Of a stretch of 64,000 nucleotides of DNA, positions 22,890 through 33,700 are shown piece after piece; within the stretch, counting starts at the first letter, position 1; every line of letters begins with the position of its first letter. This stretch comes from Bimuria novae-zelandiae CBS 107.79 (Eukaryota; Ascomycota; Dothideomycetes; Pleosporales; Didymosphaeriaceae). The stretch is taken from assembly GCA_010015655.1 (NCBI GenBank), contig ML976688.1:88636-152635 (forward strand), written 5' to 3'. The notes beneath the pieces are model-generated. The model was not told where the DNA came from. It ran no database searches and saw only the letters and a program-made list of their open reading frames with translations. The translations under genes were made by a program, and so were the position numbers.

Positions 22890-24180
22890 CTTATCTGCTT
22901 ACAGTTTGTAGATAGTAAGAGAGAGAGATCTAGCCTTATTTAAAGCAAAGTTTTTTACTATAAAGCGTAAGAGATGCTACACTCGCTAGAAGTTACCTTT
23001 AATAGCTACTAAAAAGTCTTTTAAGGCCTTACTCTTATTATAAAAGTTATAGTTAAAGCGTTTAAGTACACGCTCTAATTCCTACAGCTGTATACTTATA
23101 GCCTTTTAAGCCTTTAAAATTAATTTTTTTTTTTAAAAAGGAGACCTAGGCCTGCTAGAAGAGTAAAAAAAAATTACTTTTATTAATAAGAATTAGCTTT
23201 TAAGTAGTTTAAAGATAATGATTGAGCGCCTTAAGGTAGGCTAATAAGGGGAACTTAAATATTACTATATTAAGTAGTTAAAACGCGTAAGTAGAGTAAG
23301 GTAGTAATATAGTTAGAATAATGCGGTAGGATTTATAATAATTAATAAAACCTATTATAAAGTAACTACTATAGCTATTTATAATAAGGAGATAGTAATC
23401 TCTAAGTACCTTCTCTTTTATAGTCTGTTAAAACACCTGTTTAAGCTAGGACAGGCATATCTTATTATTGCTCCATCCTGTGAGAGAGGTAGAGCAGAAA
23501 ATGTCGTGTTTTCCAGCCTCTATACCAGCAACCCAAGTGTCTCTTAAACCACCTAAAGCTGCAAAGATGAGGCCAGGTGGTAGAGCAATCCTATTAGCAC
23601 AAATTATTGCTAAGCAAGTGACAAATTCTCTCTCTCCATCCTGGAGAGCTGCTGTCACCTCTTTTCTCTCCCACATCTCACGGTTGAAGAGGCGTTTGGA
23701 GCGTCCTAAGATACCTATGAGGAAGCCTTTCTCATCCATATTGTATGTGTTATATGCCTGAATGTTGTACTAGGCCATCTTCTCGTGAAGGAGATCAAAA
23801 TAGAGCCTATATTTAAGGTAGGAGTTAGCGTAGTAGCGAACAGCGTCTATTATCTTACTTTATTTTAAAATAATATAGTTATTATTTTAGTAGAGGAAGC
23901 GTAACACCTAGGACTCTAAAATATCTTAGTAGGTAATAACTAAGGTAAAATTATATATTATTTTTTTATAAGAGGCAGCCTGCACTTTATAAACTTATTA
24001 ATATACTATAAAAGGGCCTACTTTTATTATAGGCTAAAAGCACGTTAGTTAAGATCTTTAGTAGTCTTAGACTACTAATTATCCTACTATTTATGGCGTA
24101 GCGTAGTTACGCTTATACTAAATATTTTTATAAATTATTTATATAAAAGTTTACTTCTTAGTTTTTATATATTATATACT
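22890..24180 (-). pseudogene. Pogo-like transposase (DNA-3) with an unmutated central island
   Basis: Minus-strand DDE transposase of the pogo type, in order from about 24180: N-terminal helix-turn-helix region (RIP-mutated), YFDLLHEKMA (about 23800), an intact block 23446-23760 with NMDEKGFLIGILGRSKR (first catalytic Asp), ALPPGLIFAA and LRDTWVAGIE. After it comes a mutated part with an IIN-x-Y-S-S-Y version of the usual LDGHGSH block, LLPYSTYAF-x-L, the FF-L-F-x-x-AW block and a Lys/Arg-rich end. The left end is cut by Gypsy-1: the frame stops at 22890 right at its LTR. Only the central part keeps an open frame of 97 codons. The plus-strand frame over the same bases is its shadow. Confidence 0.85.
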
Positions 24181-24366
24181 ATAAACGCATCGTTAATTAG
24201 TGCTATAGTGCTAGAGTTATAAGGCGTTAAAGTTGGTTACTTGTCTATAGGTTTAGTGTTGGTGGGTCGCTACGCGCATGGGCACAGTATTGTCGTTTCG
24301 TAAATTCCCGCTCACCATGTGGCCTGTCCCACATGTTAGTAATCGATTCTCGTACGTCATTTAAAA
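24181..24366 (-). other. Probable 5' end of DNA-3, lightly mutated
   Basis: Non-coding leader upstream of the transposase. From 24230 to 24350 the sequence becomes GC-balanced (GTGGGTCGCTACGCGC, CCCGCTCACCATGTGGCC). By position it should contain the terminal inverted repeat, perhaps starting at the TGTGGGACAGG complement near 24343. The other end lies beyond Gypsy-1, so the repeat cannot be confirmed, and no TA is found directly at the edge. Confidence 0.4.
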
Positions 24367-24559
24367 CACGGATTTACTAGCCAAATATTAACCTTTTAAT
24401 ACTTTTAAAAAATTTATAAGTACTCTATAGGGTTGCTAAACAAAGCTAGGTTACTACTAATAGTATTATAGGCCATAATTAATTATCTTAAAAATAACGT
24501 TAACGTTATAAAAAAAATACTAAAGTAGCTTACTTAATAATTAGAAGGATTTAACTTAG
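24367..24559. other. AT-rich leader of the following Tc1/mariner relic
   Basis: RIP-mutated sequence; part may be the N-terminal helix-turn-helix region of the transposase. No clear inverted repeat seen. Confidence 0.35.
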
Positions 24560-25290
24560 CCTAAAGTACTAAGGGTAGCCTTATCCGTCAGCCTGCGTAC
24601 GGCGGGGCCGGCCGCCGTTGCTACTATAGTACTATCGCGAGAAGCTTAAAGAGTTGCTATAAAGCTAGCTAAATACCTACCTAGATAAAATACAGGCTTT
24701 CTTATATAATACTTATAACGTAAAAGCCTTATAAATAACTATCTAGGAGACCCTCGCTAGTATAAGATAAAATTAAAAAGTAGTAACTAAAGTAGAAGCT
24801 AAGCGTAACGTAGTTTTTTATTAAGTATTTTAAGCTTGCTACTAGCTAGCGTATAAGGTAAAGTAGGTAATAGTACTTAATAAAAGCACTTATAATAAGC
24901 GTATTAGTAATTATAAGTATACTTAGTTAAAAGTAAATATACTAGTTTAAGTATTATACTTAGCATAGAGGTTAGATAGGTAGAGCTTACTACTAGCTAT
25001 AAATATTAATAAGTATTTTAATTACCTTATTTATTAAGGAGTAATTACGGCGGGGCTAATACAGAAGTTTATAGCTAGTAAAGTACTACTATATTACACG
25101 CTATACCTAGGGCTATATTTAGTAATTATAATAAATAACGCTTCTATTTATTATTTAGCTAGAATTTAATAGCTTTATTTAGACGCTAAAGTAGTACTTA
25201 AGTTCCTATTACTATACTTACCTAATATAAATTTAATTAAGTAAAGCTTTAAGGCATTAAAGTTATAAAAAAAACCTCTAGCAGGCGTCT
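24560..25290 (+). pseudogene. Tc1/mariner (IS630-like) transposase relic 1
   Basis: The plus strand, read with TAG/TAA as Gln, shows a late block INNASIYYLARI...LYLDAKVVLKFLLLYLPNINLIK-x-SFKALK (25125-25265). It matches the DNASIH-to-ALK region around the second and third catalytic acids of fungal IS630/Tc1-type transposases, including the N-P-I-E motif mutated to N-L-I-K. Upstream at about 24585-24650 a small CG-rich patch keeps RTAGPAAVATIVLSREA. The first catalytic region is too mutated to place. Inactive. Confidence 0.75.
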
Positions 25291-26324
25291 ATCTTTTCGG
25301 ATTTCTTATATTTTTTAGAGTTTGGCATGCAAGAGATTTGCTATAATAATATATAGGTAAGAAAGTACTTTAGCTACTTTAGCTAGTTAGTGTAAAGTGT
25401 ATAAGAGATAAGGAGCTTAAGTAATTAACGCGTTATTATTAAGTATAAATATTATTAAGTATTACGATAGTGGCCTGTACGGAATTAGTATTTACTAGCG
25501 TTAAATTATTTATATTATAGTTTTACATAATATTATTAATACGTTAATTTAATATACGTATACTTAGGCAATAACTTCCTTAAAATTATCTTTTATAGGC
25601 TAGAATTAGTAAAATAAAATAAAATTTTTTTTTAATAAAAGTACTTATAACGCACCCTATATTTAGAAGTAATTAATAATAAAACTAGAGTATAAAATAT
25701 AAGTAACTATAAAATTAACGTTAGTAACTTAGTCTTAAGCTTTAGTAACTTCTTATATTTACTATATAAATAAGCTCTCTATGCCCTCGTCCTTATCCTC
25801 TCGCTTCTCTTGCTCCTCTTGCTCCTCTGACTCCTTACGCTCTACACGCTCTTTCTCCTTCTTCCTGGTCTTTAGGCACTAAGCTTTTTACTTTAGAGTT
25901 AGTCCTTTAAATCTACGCTACTAGTAAATAATATATACTTAAAGTTTAAGTAGTAGAGGCAGTAGTAGCTCCTATACCTTTTATTATAAAATATATAGTA
26001 TACTAGCCTATAAAGAATCTAGAAGCATATTAAGATTAATTCTATTATCTTTAATTATAGTAAAGACTTTTCTTATATCTCTACGATCTTTGTATACACC
26101 CTTATTAAGCTATTACTATAGGAAAAGTAGTATTGTATAATAAAGCTCTTCTATATTATTATAAGTTAATAGATTCTACGTTAAAACCAATAAGTTATTT
26201 AGTAAGCGATTAGGCTCTCGCTGCTAAGTAAATAATTATTAAAATAACTAACTTTTCACTAATTAACTTCTTATAGACGTAATTAGTAATTTAAACATGT
26301 CTTTTATTATAAGCTTACTATTAG
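25291..26324. other. RIP-mutated debris without a recognised gene
   Basis: AT-rich sequence. At 25775-25870 a CT-rich, less mutated stretch (CTCTTGCTCCTCTTGCTCC) encodes a Glu/Arg-rich segment on the minus strand, like the charged tails of the antisense gypsy ORFs, but no other part of such an element is seen. Nothing else could be assigned. Confidence 0.4.
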
Positions 26325-26613
26325 AGTCGCTTTGCCTTTATCGTCGCCCAACCTGCTCACGAGACCTCGCTATCATTAACCGAACGTTATCTAACGGCGC
26401 TGCAACTCTACACCTTTGCAGCGACACCTCGCGGGCCTATATGACGACTATATTACCCTCGACGGGCATATAATCAGAGAATCGCACCACCAACGATTTA
26501 GTACGCTAAAAGTAGTACCTACAGCCTCCTTATCTTAGTGTAGCTGAAATAGAGCCAACTTACCTCATCTACTCTTTCGATGAAGGAGCCCGTATCCCGT
26601 GTTTGTCCTCACA
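26325..26613 (+). mobile_element. LTR fragment of family 2, lightly mutated
   Basis: GC-balanced block in AT-rich surroundings. Its end (TCTTAGTGTAGCTGAAATAG through GTTTGTCCTCACA) matches the end of the solo LTR at 21963-22220, while the first two thirds differ. The right boundary follows from that match. The left boundary is a guess from base composition; no clear target duplication (the right flank is ACTAG, the best left candidate is ACTAT at 26318-26322). Confidence 0.55.
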
Positions 26614-26629
26614 ACTAGCGCACTTATCT

Positions 26630-27520
26630 AAAAAAAGATTTAATATCTTTACTATAACTGTTTAGCGCATTCTAAGGAAGGCAGGCTTTACGAAGATAAA
26701 GCTAATAAAAATGCCTAAGTTAATAAAAAAGAAAAAGGAGGCTTAATATAATTATTGTCTATAACATGAATACTAAATAATTAAAAATTAAAAGAATACT
26801 ATTTGGTTTAATAAAACTTTATAGTTCTCCTCTATAAGCGGGGAAGATATAGAATATAGGAAAAGGATAATAAGGTATTTATTTAAAGTTATATCCGTAC
26901 GATGTAAAAGGGCCCTGTTACTACTAGACGCTAGAAATAAAGAAAGAAAAGATAACTACGAGAGCTTAAATTAAAAAGCTAAATTAAAAGCTTAAAAATA
27001 AAATACGTTGCCTTGCTCTACACAATAAGCCTAAATAAAAACCTTGATAGACATAGAATAAAAAGACTACAAAGGTTAGCTATGGTAGAAAATTAGTTAT
27101 TAACTAGTATTAATACTAAATATTTATCTTACTTCTAAAGATTATACCGTTTATTAAGTAGTGTAAAGTAAAGTAACTAAAAATAGTTATATAAAAAGAT
27201 AAGTTGCCTTATATAATTATTACGGTTAGAACTATATATATAGTATCTATAATATTATAAAGCTACTTTAGTGTAGTAATTTACTTAATTTGAACGCTAT
27301 TAAACCTTGCTAGCTATAGATAAAGAGAGCTACTATAAAGAAAGGTGTACTAAAGAGTAAAATAAAGGCTATTTATGGTTAAGAGTACCTTAAGAAAAAA
27401 ACCTAAACTTAGATTAAGCATATTTCTGTCTATATTAAGAAGATTATTGAGCTAAAAGGAGGTAACGAGTATAAGGAGGGCAGAAATCTTGATAGACTTA
27501 GGTAATTAAATATATATATA
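26630..27520 (+). pseudogene. Tc1/mariner-type transposase relic 2 (fungal DDE endonuclease)
   Basis: The plus-strand translation with Gln restored at TAG/TAA follows fungal Tc1-type transposases: LRKAGFTKIKLIKMPKLIKKKK (end of the DNA-binding part, about 26675-26740), a NTIWFNKT block for the usual VIWSDET with the first catalytic Asp mutated (about 26790), W-x-G-Y-type spacer, then NLLNLNAIKPCxL-x-IKRATIKKGVLKSKIKAI (27255-27375), matching the SPDLNAIEPxW block, and finally ELKGGNEYKEGRN near 27450. The frame is shifted at least once. Different subfamily from the relic at 24560. Confidence 0.8.
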
Positions 27521-27529
27521 AATTAGGAA

Positions 27530-28802
27530 TGTGGCGTATACCCCTGCTCACCAAGGTGGGGAAGGACTTTTGAAAGGCACCTCCGTACTTTATTTATATA
27601 TTAACTAAGCGCCTATACCGAGGATCACCCCGAAACGCCCGATCCGCGCATGCAATACCAAAATTTCAACAACGTGTAACTCTATCAATATGAGCTCAAT
27701 TAAGGCTGCGCTTGCATCGATAGAATCACTGGAACCTGGAGAAAACCTTTTGTATGCGCAAATCGCGAGAAAATATAGTGTTAAGCCTACAATACTGGCT
27801 CGCAGGCATCAAGGCGCATTAATCTTGCTTAATACCTGCTTCTAAAATTAGTAGGCTCTTTACCTATAATAAAAGCAGGAGCTTCGACGCTATATTAAAT
27901 AGCTTACTAGCTAAGGCCTCGTACCTATATAAGCTATAATTAGGAATTTTGCCTTATAAATTATAAAAAAGAAGCTTAAAGTAAACTGGGTTAGTCGTTT
28001 TATCTAGTAATATCCTAATAACCTTATCTTAGGATAGATAATAGGGATTAATAATAGTTACTATAAAACAAATTTAAAAAAGAATTATAGTCACTACGTT
28101 GACTTCTTACGCGAGAGGATAAGTTAATATTACGTTAAAGCGTATTATATTTATAATATAGATAAGAAAGGCTACATGCTTAGTATTTAAGTTACTTAAG
28201 AAGAATCTTTGGCAGGGCCTCGTACGAGGATAAAAAGAAGAGGGTACTATTTAGAATAGCTTATAAAAGTAGATAACCCTACTAGCATACATTTATATAA
28301 ATAGATCTTACCTTATGCCTGCTCTTATCTATTAGTTAGCTTTAAAATTAATATAGAACTCGTGGCCATAGGCCCTTAATTATAAGTCTTATTAAGTTTA
28401 TATTTCTGTATTACTTTTTAACTAAATAAATAATAATATTAGCCTTGCGTAGCTGAAATAAGCTTTTAATTACGATATAAAGACAAAAGATTAATCCTTC
28501 TATTAATTACTTATTTTAGGTAGCTATAGATCTCACCTTAAAATAGATTTTATTAAATGCTATAATTAGAACAAGATCCTCCTTGCTGTGTATCCTCCAT
28601 ATTTAACATATATACTATAGCGACTTAATGTAGCTATATTTAAGCCTTTATTAATAACTTACTTAAATAGGATTTTAGCTTTTATAGAGAGGGGCTAGGG
28701 CTGTAGCTTAATAAGTAAGAGAGAACCCCCCCCCCCCCCCTTTTTTTTTTATAAGCTTAGTAGGCTTTCTTTAAAGAAATAATAATCTTAAAGGCCTTTA
28801 AG
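27530..28802 (+). pseudogene. Pogo-like transposase (DNA-6), intact 5' end, RIP-mutated body
   Basis: An unmutated block 27535-27830 holds the leader (TGTGGCGTATACCCCTGCTC, possibly the terminal repeat) and an ATG at 27690 that starts MSSIKAALASIESLEPGENL and continues into IARKYSVKPTILARRHQGA, a pogo helix-turn-helix. The rest is mutated: VNWVSRFI, SHYVDFLRERI, YNIDKKGYML (first catalytic Asp), an LLILGSYRSHL version of LDGHGSHL, KILLAVYPPYLTYIL and a final ILKAFK. Near 28727-28751 a C/T homopolymer breaks the FF-x-LF block. It ends where the Gypsy-E LTR is inserted (28803). Minus the island, base use is that of RIP-mutated DNA. Confidence 0.83.
28727..28751. repeat. Poly-C/poly-T homopolymer
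   Basis: About 15 C followed by about 11 T inside the DNA-6 transposase at the place of a Lys-Gly-Asp-Phe-Phe block. It shifts the frame. Either slippage or an assembly error. Confidence 0.8.
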
Positions 28803-29251
28803 TGTTACAAGTTGCTGTACGTACCTAAGCCTATTCTAGGTAAGAGGAAGATAGGTTAAGAGTAAAGCGCCTTATAGATATATAGTAGTTAAGTGCTTAA
28901 GGTAACACTAACGTAGGTTATAAATAATCTAATCCTATAACAAACTATAGAATAACTAACTGAGAGGTTTGCAAATCTATTATAGATATACTCGAAGTAT
29001 ATAAGTTAACTATAAAGAGTAGGAACCGTATAAAGAATATTTTACTTCCTTAGCAGAATATCTTTTAGTCCTTTTACTAAGCTAGTATTCTCTTAAGATT
29101 CTATTCTTTTAGTAGGATTTAAGTATATAAATACTAACTTAATTTTATCTGGTCTGCTAGCGTGGTTAGCCTTATTAGCCCTTTTATATAGTCTTTTACT
29201 AACCTATAATTTATACTAGCTATGCTACTATAATTCTTTATAAATATAATA
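28803..29251 (-). repeat. 3' LTR of Gypsy-E
   Basis: Starts TGTTACAAG, ends ATATAATA, and is collinear with the Gypsy-B LTR (shared CTGTACGTACCTAAGCCTA, AAACTATAGAATAACTAACT) but about 65 bp shorter. RIP-mutated. Confidence 0.78.
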
Positions 29252-29417
29252 TTATCTCCCCCTTTAAGGTGCGTATCTTAATACCTTATTTTTATATATT
29301 ATAGTAAGGCCGTGTTACGCGTCTTATTTAGTGCTAGTTTTTAAGATATAACGAAAAGCGCACCCCCTTTTAGAGTTTTATTATATTTTCTGCTAGATTT
29401 CCTTAGCCTTACTAACT

Positions 29418-29830
29418 ATGCCTAAAGTAATAAAATAATTATTAATTAAGTTTTATTATTAGCGTGCTAACTAAATTCGCGTCTAGGGTTTAAAAATACT
29501 AATACGTTATAAATATTATAAGGAGAAGAATATCCTAAAGTACTTTATAAATACTACTACTAGGTAGTGCGCTGTCTGTATTACTATTTATGCGGATTAT
29601 AGCCTTTAGGTCCCTAAGAAAGAGTAAGAGAGGGTTTAGGCCGCGAACCGTAAAAAGCGCCTCGCCCTACTTTAGGCAAAAGTAAAAGTAGCTTATTTAA
29701 AGTTAGAGATTGCGTAGATAGGAGAAGAGAAGCAGGGTTTTACTAATTATAATATTCATATAGCTAGTATTTTAGATTAATTAGAAAAAGAGGCTTTAAA
29801 GAGTATTGGTACTACTATTACTTTTAAACT
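29418..29830 (+). pseudogene. Extra antisense ORF of Gypsy-E
   Basis: Opposite strand to gag-pol, next to the 3' LTR, starting at an ATG with the same ACTAACTATG context as the Gypsy-B copy. It keeps the second half of the cysteine pattern (C-A-V-C-x6-Y at about 29575-29605). The first-half Cys positions read Tyr. A charged heptad-like region follows: KKE-x-ERV, NRKKRLALL, AKVKVAYLKLEIA, and QGFTNYNIHIASILD near 29735. RIP-type stops break it. Three copies in the window make a spurious ORF unlikely. Function not known. Confidence 0.65.
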
Positions 29831-30077
29831 ATTATTATTTATACTTTTTACTAACCTAGGCTAGCCACAGGCTAATTCTTTCTTATCTTTTAATTTTTTT
29901 TAACTTTCTTATTAATTTTTCTAGGAATACTATCCCTTCCTTAAGTACTACTAATAGTAACTTAATACTAATAACTTATAGTTTATAAGGATTTCTTTTA
30001 GCTCTTAAGTGTTATATTACTCTAGCTATTCTTTCTACTTAGCTAAATATTTAGGCGAACCTTAGATTATTCTTAAG

Positions 30078-30319
30078 TGTTGAGAATATATGGGTTCAGT
30101 CCAGATTGGTGGAAGGTAGGCTTGTGGTACTTGCTGTACAGAAGAGTGCCAAGCCTGGTGGTCCCTGCTCGATTATACAGATTATACCTTACGATAGCTT
30201 GTTTAATCTAGGACGCTACATACAATAGTTAATACAATACGTTGTAGCCACCCCGCCTTATCCCTTACCTACTTAGTTATTTATAGTAGTTATACTACTA
30301 GAGGGACCTTATTCTAATA
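30078..30319 (+). repeat. 5' LTR of Copia-C
   Basis: 242 bp. Its second half carries most of its RIP-type changes (for example TATCCCTTACCTACTTAG against TGTCCCTCACCTACTCGG in the 3' copy). The first half is the better preserved copy. Confidence 0.95.
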
Positions 30320-30603
30320 GGTTATAAGCCTAGTTACTAACTAACGTTATTATTTCTCTAGAGTCGCGTAGGACTTAGCTACGATTCGCGAAAGAAATTA
30401 GTTACTACTAGAGTTACGCAGAACTTAGATTTAAGAAGGAATTAAACCTTAAGAGTTACGTAAGACTTAGCTACAATTCGCAAAAGGAATTAGTCATTAA
30501 CTAGAGTCGCGCAGGACTTAGATTTAAGCAGGAATCAACTTTACCTATACACACCTTCTCCACGCTCGAGAATTGACAACGACTGCACCGCCTGCAGCAT
30601 AAC

Positions 30604-30720
30604 GCATCGCCTGCATCACCTCATCGCCTGCATCGCCTGCATCGCCTGCATCGCCTGCATCGCCTGCATCGTCTGCACCACCTGCACCGCCTGCATCGCC
30701 CGCATCGCCCGCATCGCCTG
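30604..30720. repeat. 9-bp tandem repeat (ATCGCCTGC)n in the Copia-C leader
   Basis: About 13 units of ATCGCCTGC with a few variants (ACCGCCTGC, ATCGCCCGC), ending 40 bp before the gag ATG. Not RIP-mutated. Minus-strand Gly-Asp-Ala and Arg-Cys-Arg repeat frames across it are translation artefacts of the 9-mer. Confidence 0.9.
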
Positions 30721-30761
30721 CAATCGACACATGTGAGCCTCCTCACGTCCAAACACATATA

Positions 30762-33700
30762 ATGGCCGAAGAGAAGGGACAGTGGGAGATTCCTAAATTC
30801 ACAGCGGAGAATCATGATAGTTAGTTCCGCCGGAACAAAGTCAAGCTAAGAGGGAAAAGAGTCTTTTACGTATATAAGAGAAGCCTGGAGGAGCACTGCC
30901 AAATTACTACTACTAAAGACCTGTTAGATGCTGTAAAAGGACTAGACATTATAGATAACAAGACTGTTAAGGCCCGCATTAATATTAACAAGAGAGATAA
31001 GTACCTAGAGGATAAAATAATTATAATTAACCTTTTATTTAGATCTCTTAGTAATAACGACTAGGCCTTAGTTAATAAGTATAACACTGCCTTCTAGTTC
31101 TAGGCTTACCTGCGAAAGAAGTACACCTAAGCTAACGCTATTGCTACTAACATGTATATAATTAGGATCTAGATATTTACATTTGATTCTAAGAGCATAA
31201 TTATTAGATTATAGGAAAAGCTAAAAGATTACTAGCGTAAGCTTGTCTTAGTAGACGCTAACACTAATAGAGCCTATAAAGATGCTGCATTACTACTTAT
31301 TCTTATTAAATTACTCCCTTTAAGTTTTAAGACTATAATTAACACCCTAAATGCTCAGCTTAACCTTACTGTTAAACAAAAGCTTAAGTTTCTAAAAGAG
31401 AAGGAGGTCCGAGACCAGCAAGATACCAATGAACAAGCTCTTCTAGCATTCCGAAAAGCCCACAAGTACGTTCCGCCCCACAAGCGAGGCAACAAGGAGC
31501 TGTCATCCGACTCCGAACCTAGCGCTACGTCTGGCATCCAGTGCTACCTTTGCGACGAATCTCACTACATGCGAGACTGTTCAAAGCTTGTAAAGGCTCG
31601 AAAGCTCCTAAGGGAATATAAAGCTAAAAAGAAGTAAAGGAAGAAGAAGCCGTTCCTTCTAAAGCTATCTAAGCCGCCTATTAAGTCTAGGAAATCTAAC
31701 AAAAAGACTAGTAAAGTATATAGAGCCAAAGAAGAAGCTAGGTTAGAATTAGAGCTAGAGACATTAACTAATACCTTAGACTTAGAGGACGAGGAAATTG
31801 AGATATGCCATTTCTTAAAAGATATTATTAGTAAGGCCTCTCTATTTACCTAGGCCGGCGACACTGGCGCTTCCTTACACATATCTAACTAACCCTTATT
31901 ATTTAGACGGATAATTAAGATTAAGCGAAGACTTGTTTAGGTTAAAGGGGGAGAGTTATATATAGACTAGAAGAGAGAAGCTTAAGTAGTGTGTAAAGAC
32001 AGGTCCTTAACATAGCTTTTAGATATACTACTTATACCTAATTTTAAAGTTAATCTATTATTAGGAAGACGAATTTGCGTAGTAGGCTTAAAAGGTTAAT
32101 TTAACTTAAATACACTGCGTTTTAAACTGGGAAAGAAGACAATTATTAAAGTAACTATAAACAACGGCCTCTATATAGTGTCACATATCGCTAATAGATA
32201 CCAAGAGACAGCATTCCCAAGCACAGAATAGTATACACCAGCAGAATTTAACGAAACAGAATTCAAGGCTGGTGAAAAAGAGAGATACTTGCTGTATTAT
32301 AGACGCTTCGTACACCTGGGGCCTGCAAAGATCGCGAAGCTCCACGAAGTTACAACCCTCTAGAAGAAGATTTAAGTGCTAGAAAAGATGGAACTCTGCG
32401 AAGTCTGCGCCTTAATAAAGATAAGGAATAGTATCCCTAAGTAGCTAAGTGAGTATAAGGCTACAAAGCTAGCTTTAATATAGTTTAATATTGCAGGACC
32501 CTTTTTAATATCTCTAAGAGGAAACCGATAGTTCCTCCTTATTATTAATAGCTACACGCGGAAGAACTGGGTCATCCCGTTAAAGTATAAGGGAAACGCA
32601 TAAAAGGAACTTAAAGTCTAAAAGACCTTTATTAAATATTAAACTAACGAAAAGGTTAAAGCTACTAGGACTAATAACGCACTAGAACTCTTGCAACAAG
32701 TTAAGGAATAGAGAGTTATATAGGGAGTAGAACTATAGCCTACTATAATTACGTTATTACATTAAAATGGACTAGCTAAGCAAAATATCCAAACTATAGA
32801 AGCCGACATAAGAGTAATGCTTAAGGACGCTAGTCTACTAATTAAGTTCTAGGACAAAGCTATAGAGGCAGACATATACATGCGAAACCGCACTAATACA
32901 GGACCTATAATTAATAGAAAGTAAGTTAGCCCTGAAGAGGCTTTTACGGGAAAGACGCTATCTATTAACTATATTTATGTATAGGGGAGTAAGTGCTACT
33001 CCTATATTTACCCTAAGACAATTCTAGCGGATTAACGACACGACAAGCTTGTAGACCGCGGTAAAGTTAGAGTATTTATAGGCTATTCTAAGATAATAAA
33101 TAAGCAGTTTAAGTTCTATTCGCCAGAGCTAGGGTATACATTAAGAATAAGCTAATTATTAGTAGACGAAAACACCCCTGGAGGAAAAGTTAAACTACGA
33201 CTGCGAAATATCCCAGCTAGACCACAAGGGACATAGAACACAATGCCAGACTAAAAACCAAGAGGAAGACCTAGGAAGGTTTTAGGGACTAATACTAGGA
33301 CTAATACTAAGGAAAACTAACGCCCTATTCTTGTTTAACTAGCAGAACTAATAGAGACAACTTTTGCAGAGCCGATAAAACCAACTTCTATAGAACTAAT
33401 AGAACTAACTTTTGCAGAAATAATGGAACCAACTTCTACAGAACTAATAGAACTAACTTCTGCAGAACTAATAGAACCAAATTCTGTAGAACTAAATTCC
33501 GGGCTAATAAAGCGTAGAAGAGGAAGACTAAGGAAGCTAACTACTATTCCTCCTATTACCCTACCTTAAGACGAGCGAGTACCTGACTTAGTGAACAAAG
33601 AGCCTAGAAAACCTGTCAAAGTCTTGCCAGAAGCTCTACGATACTTTATAAGAGAGTCTAAACGCAAGAGGTCTAGCGAAGACACTATAGAAGATAAAAG

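Noticed and set aside
23468..23761. 97-codon plus-strand frame
   Set aside because: Exact shadow of the minus-strand transposase block with the catalytic Asp; no family match on the plus strand.
30604..30720. CRISPR-like array
   Set aside because: The units are contiguous 9-mers without spacers, inside a eukaryotic retrotransposon leader.
30545..30815. Minus-strand frames rich in Gly-Asp-Ala or Arg-Cys-Arg repeats
   Set aside because: They are translations of the 9-bp tandem array in the Copia-C leader in two frames; the true coding strand is plus and starts at 30762.
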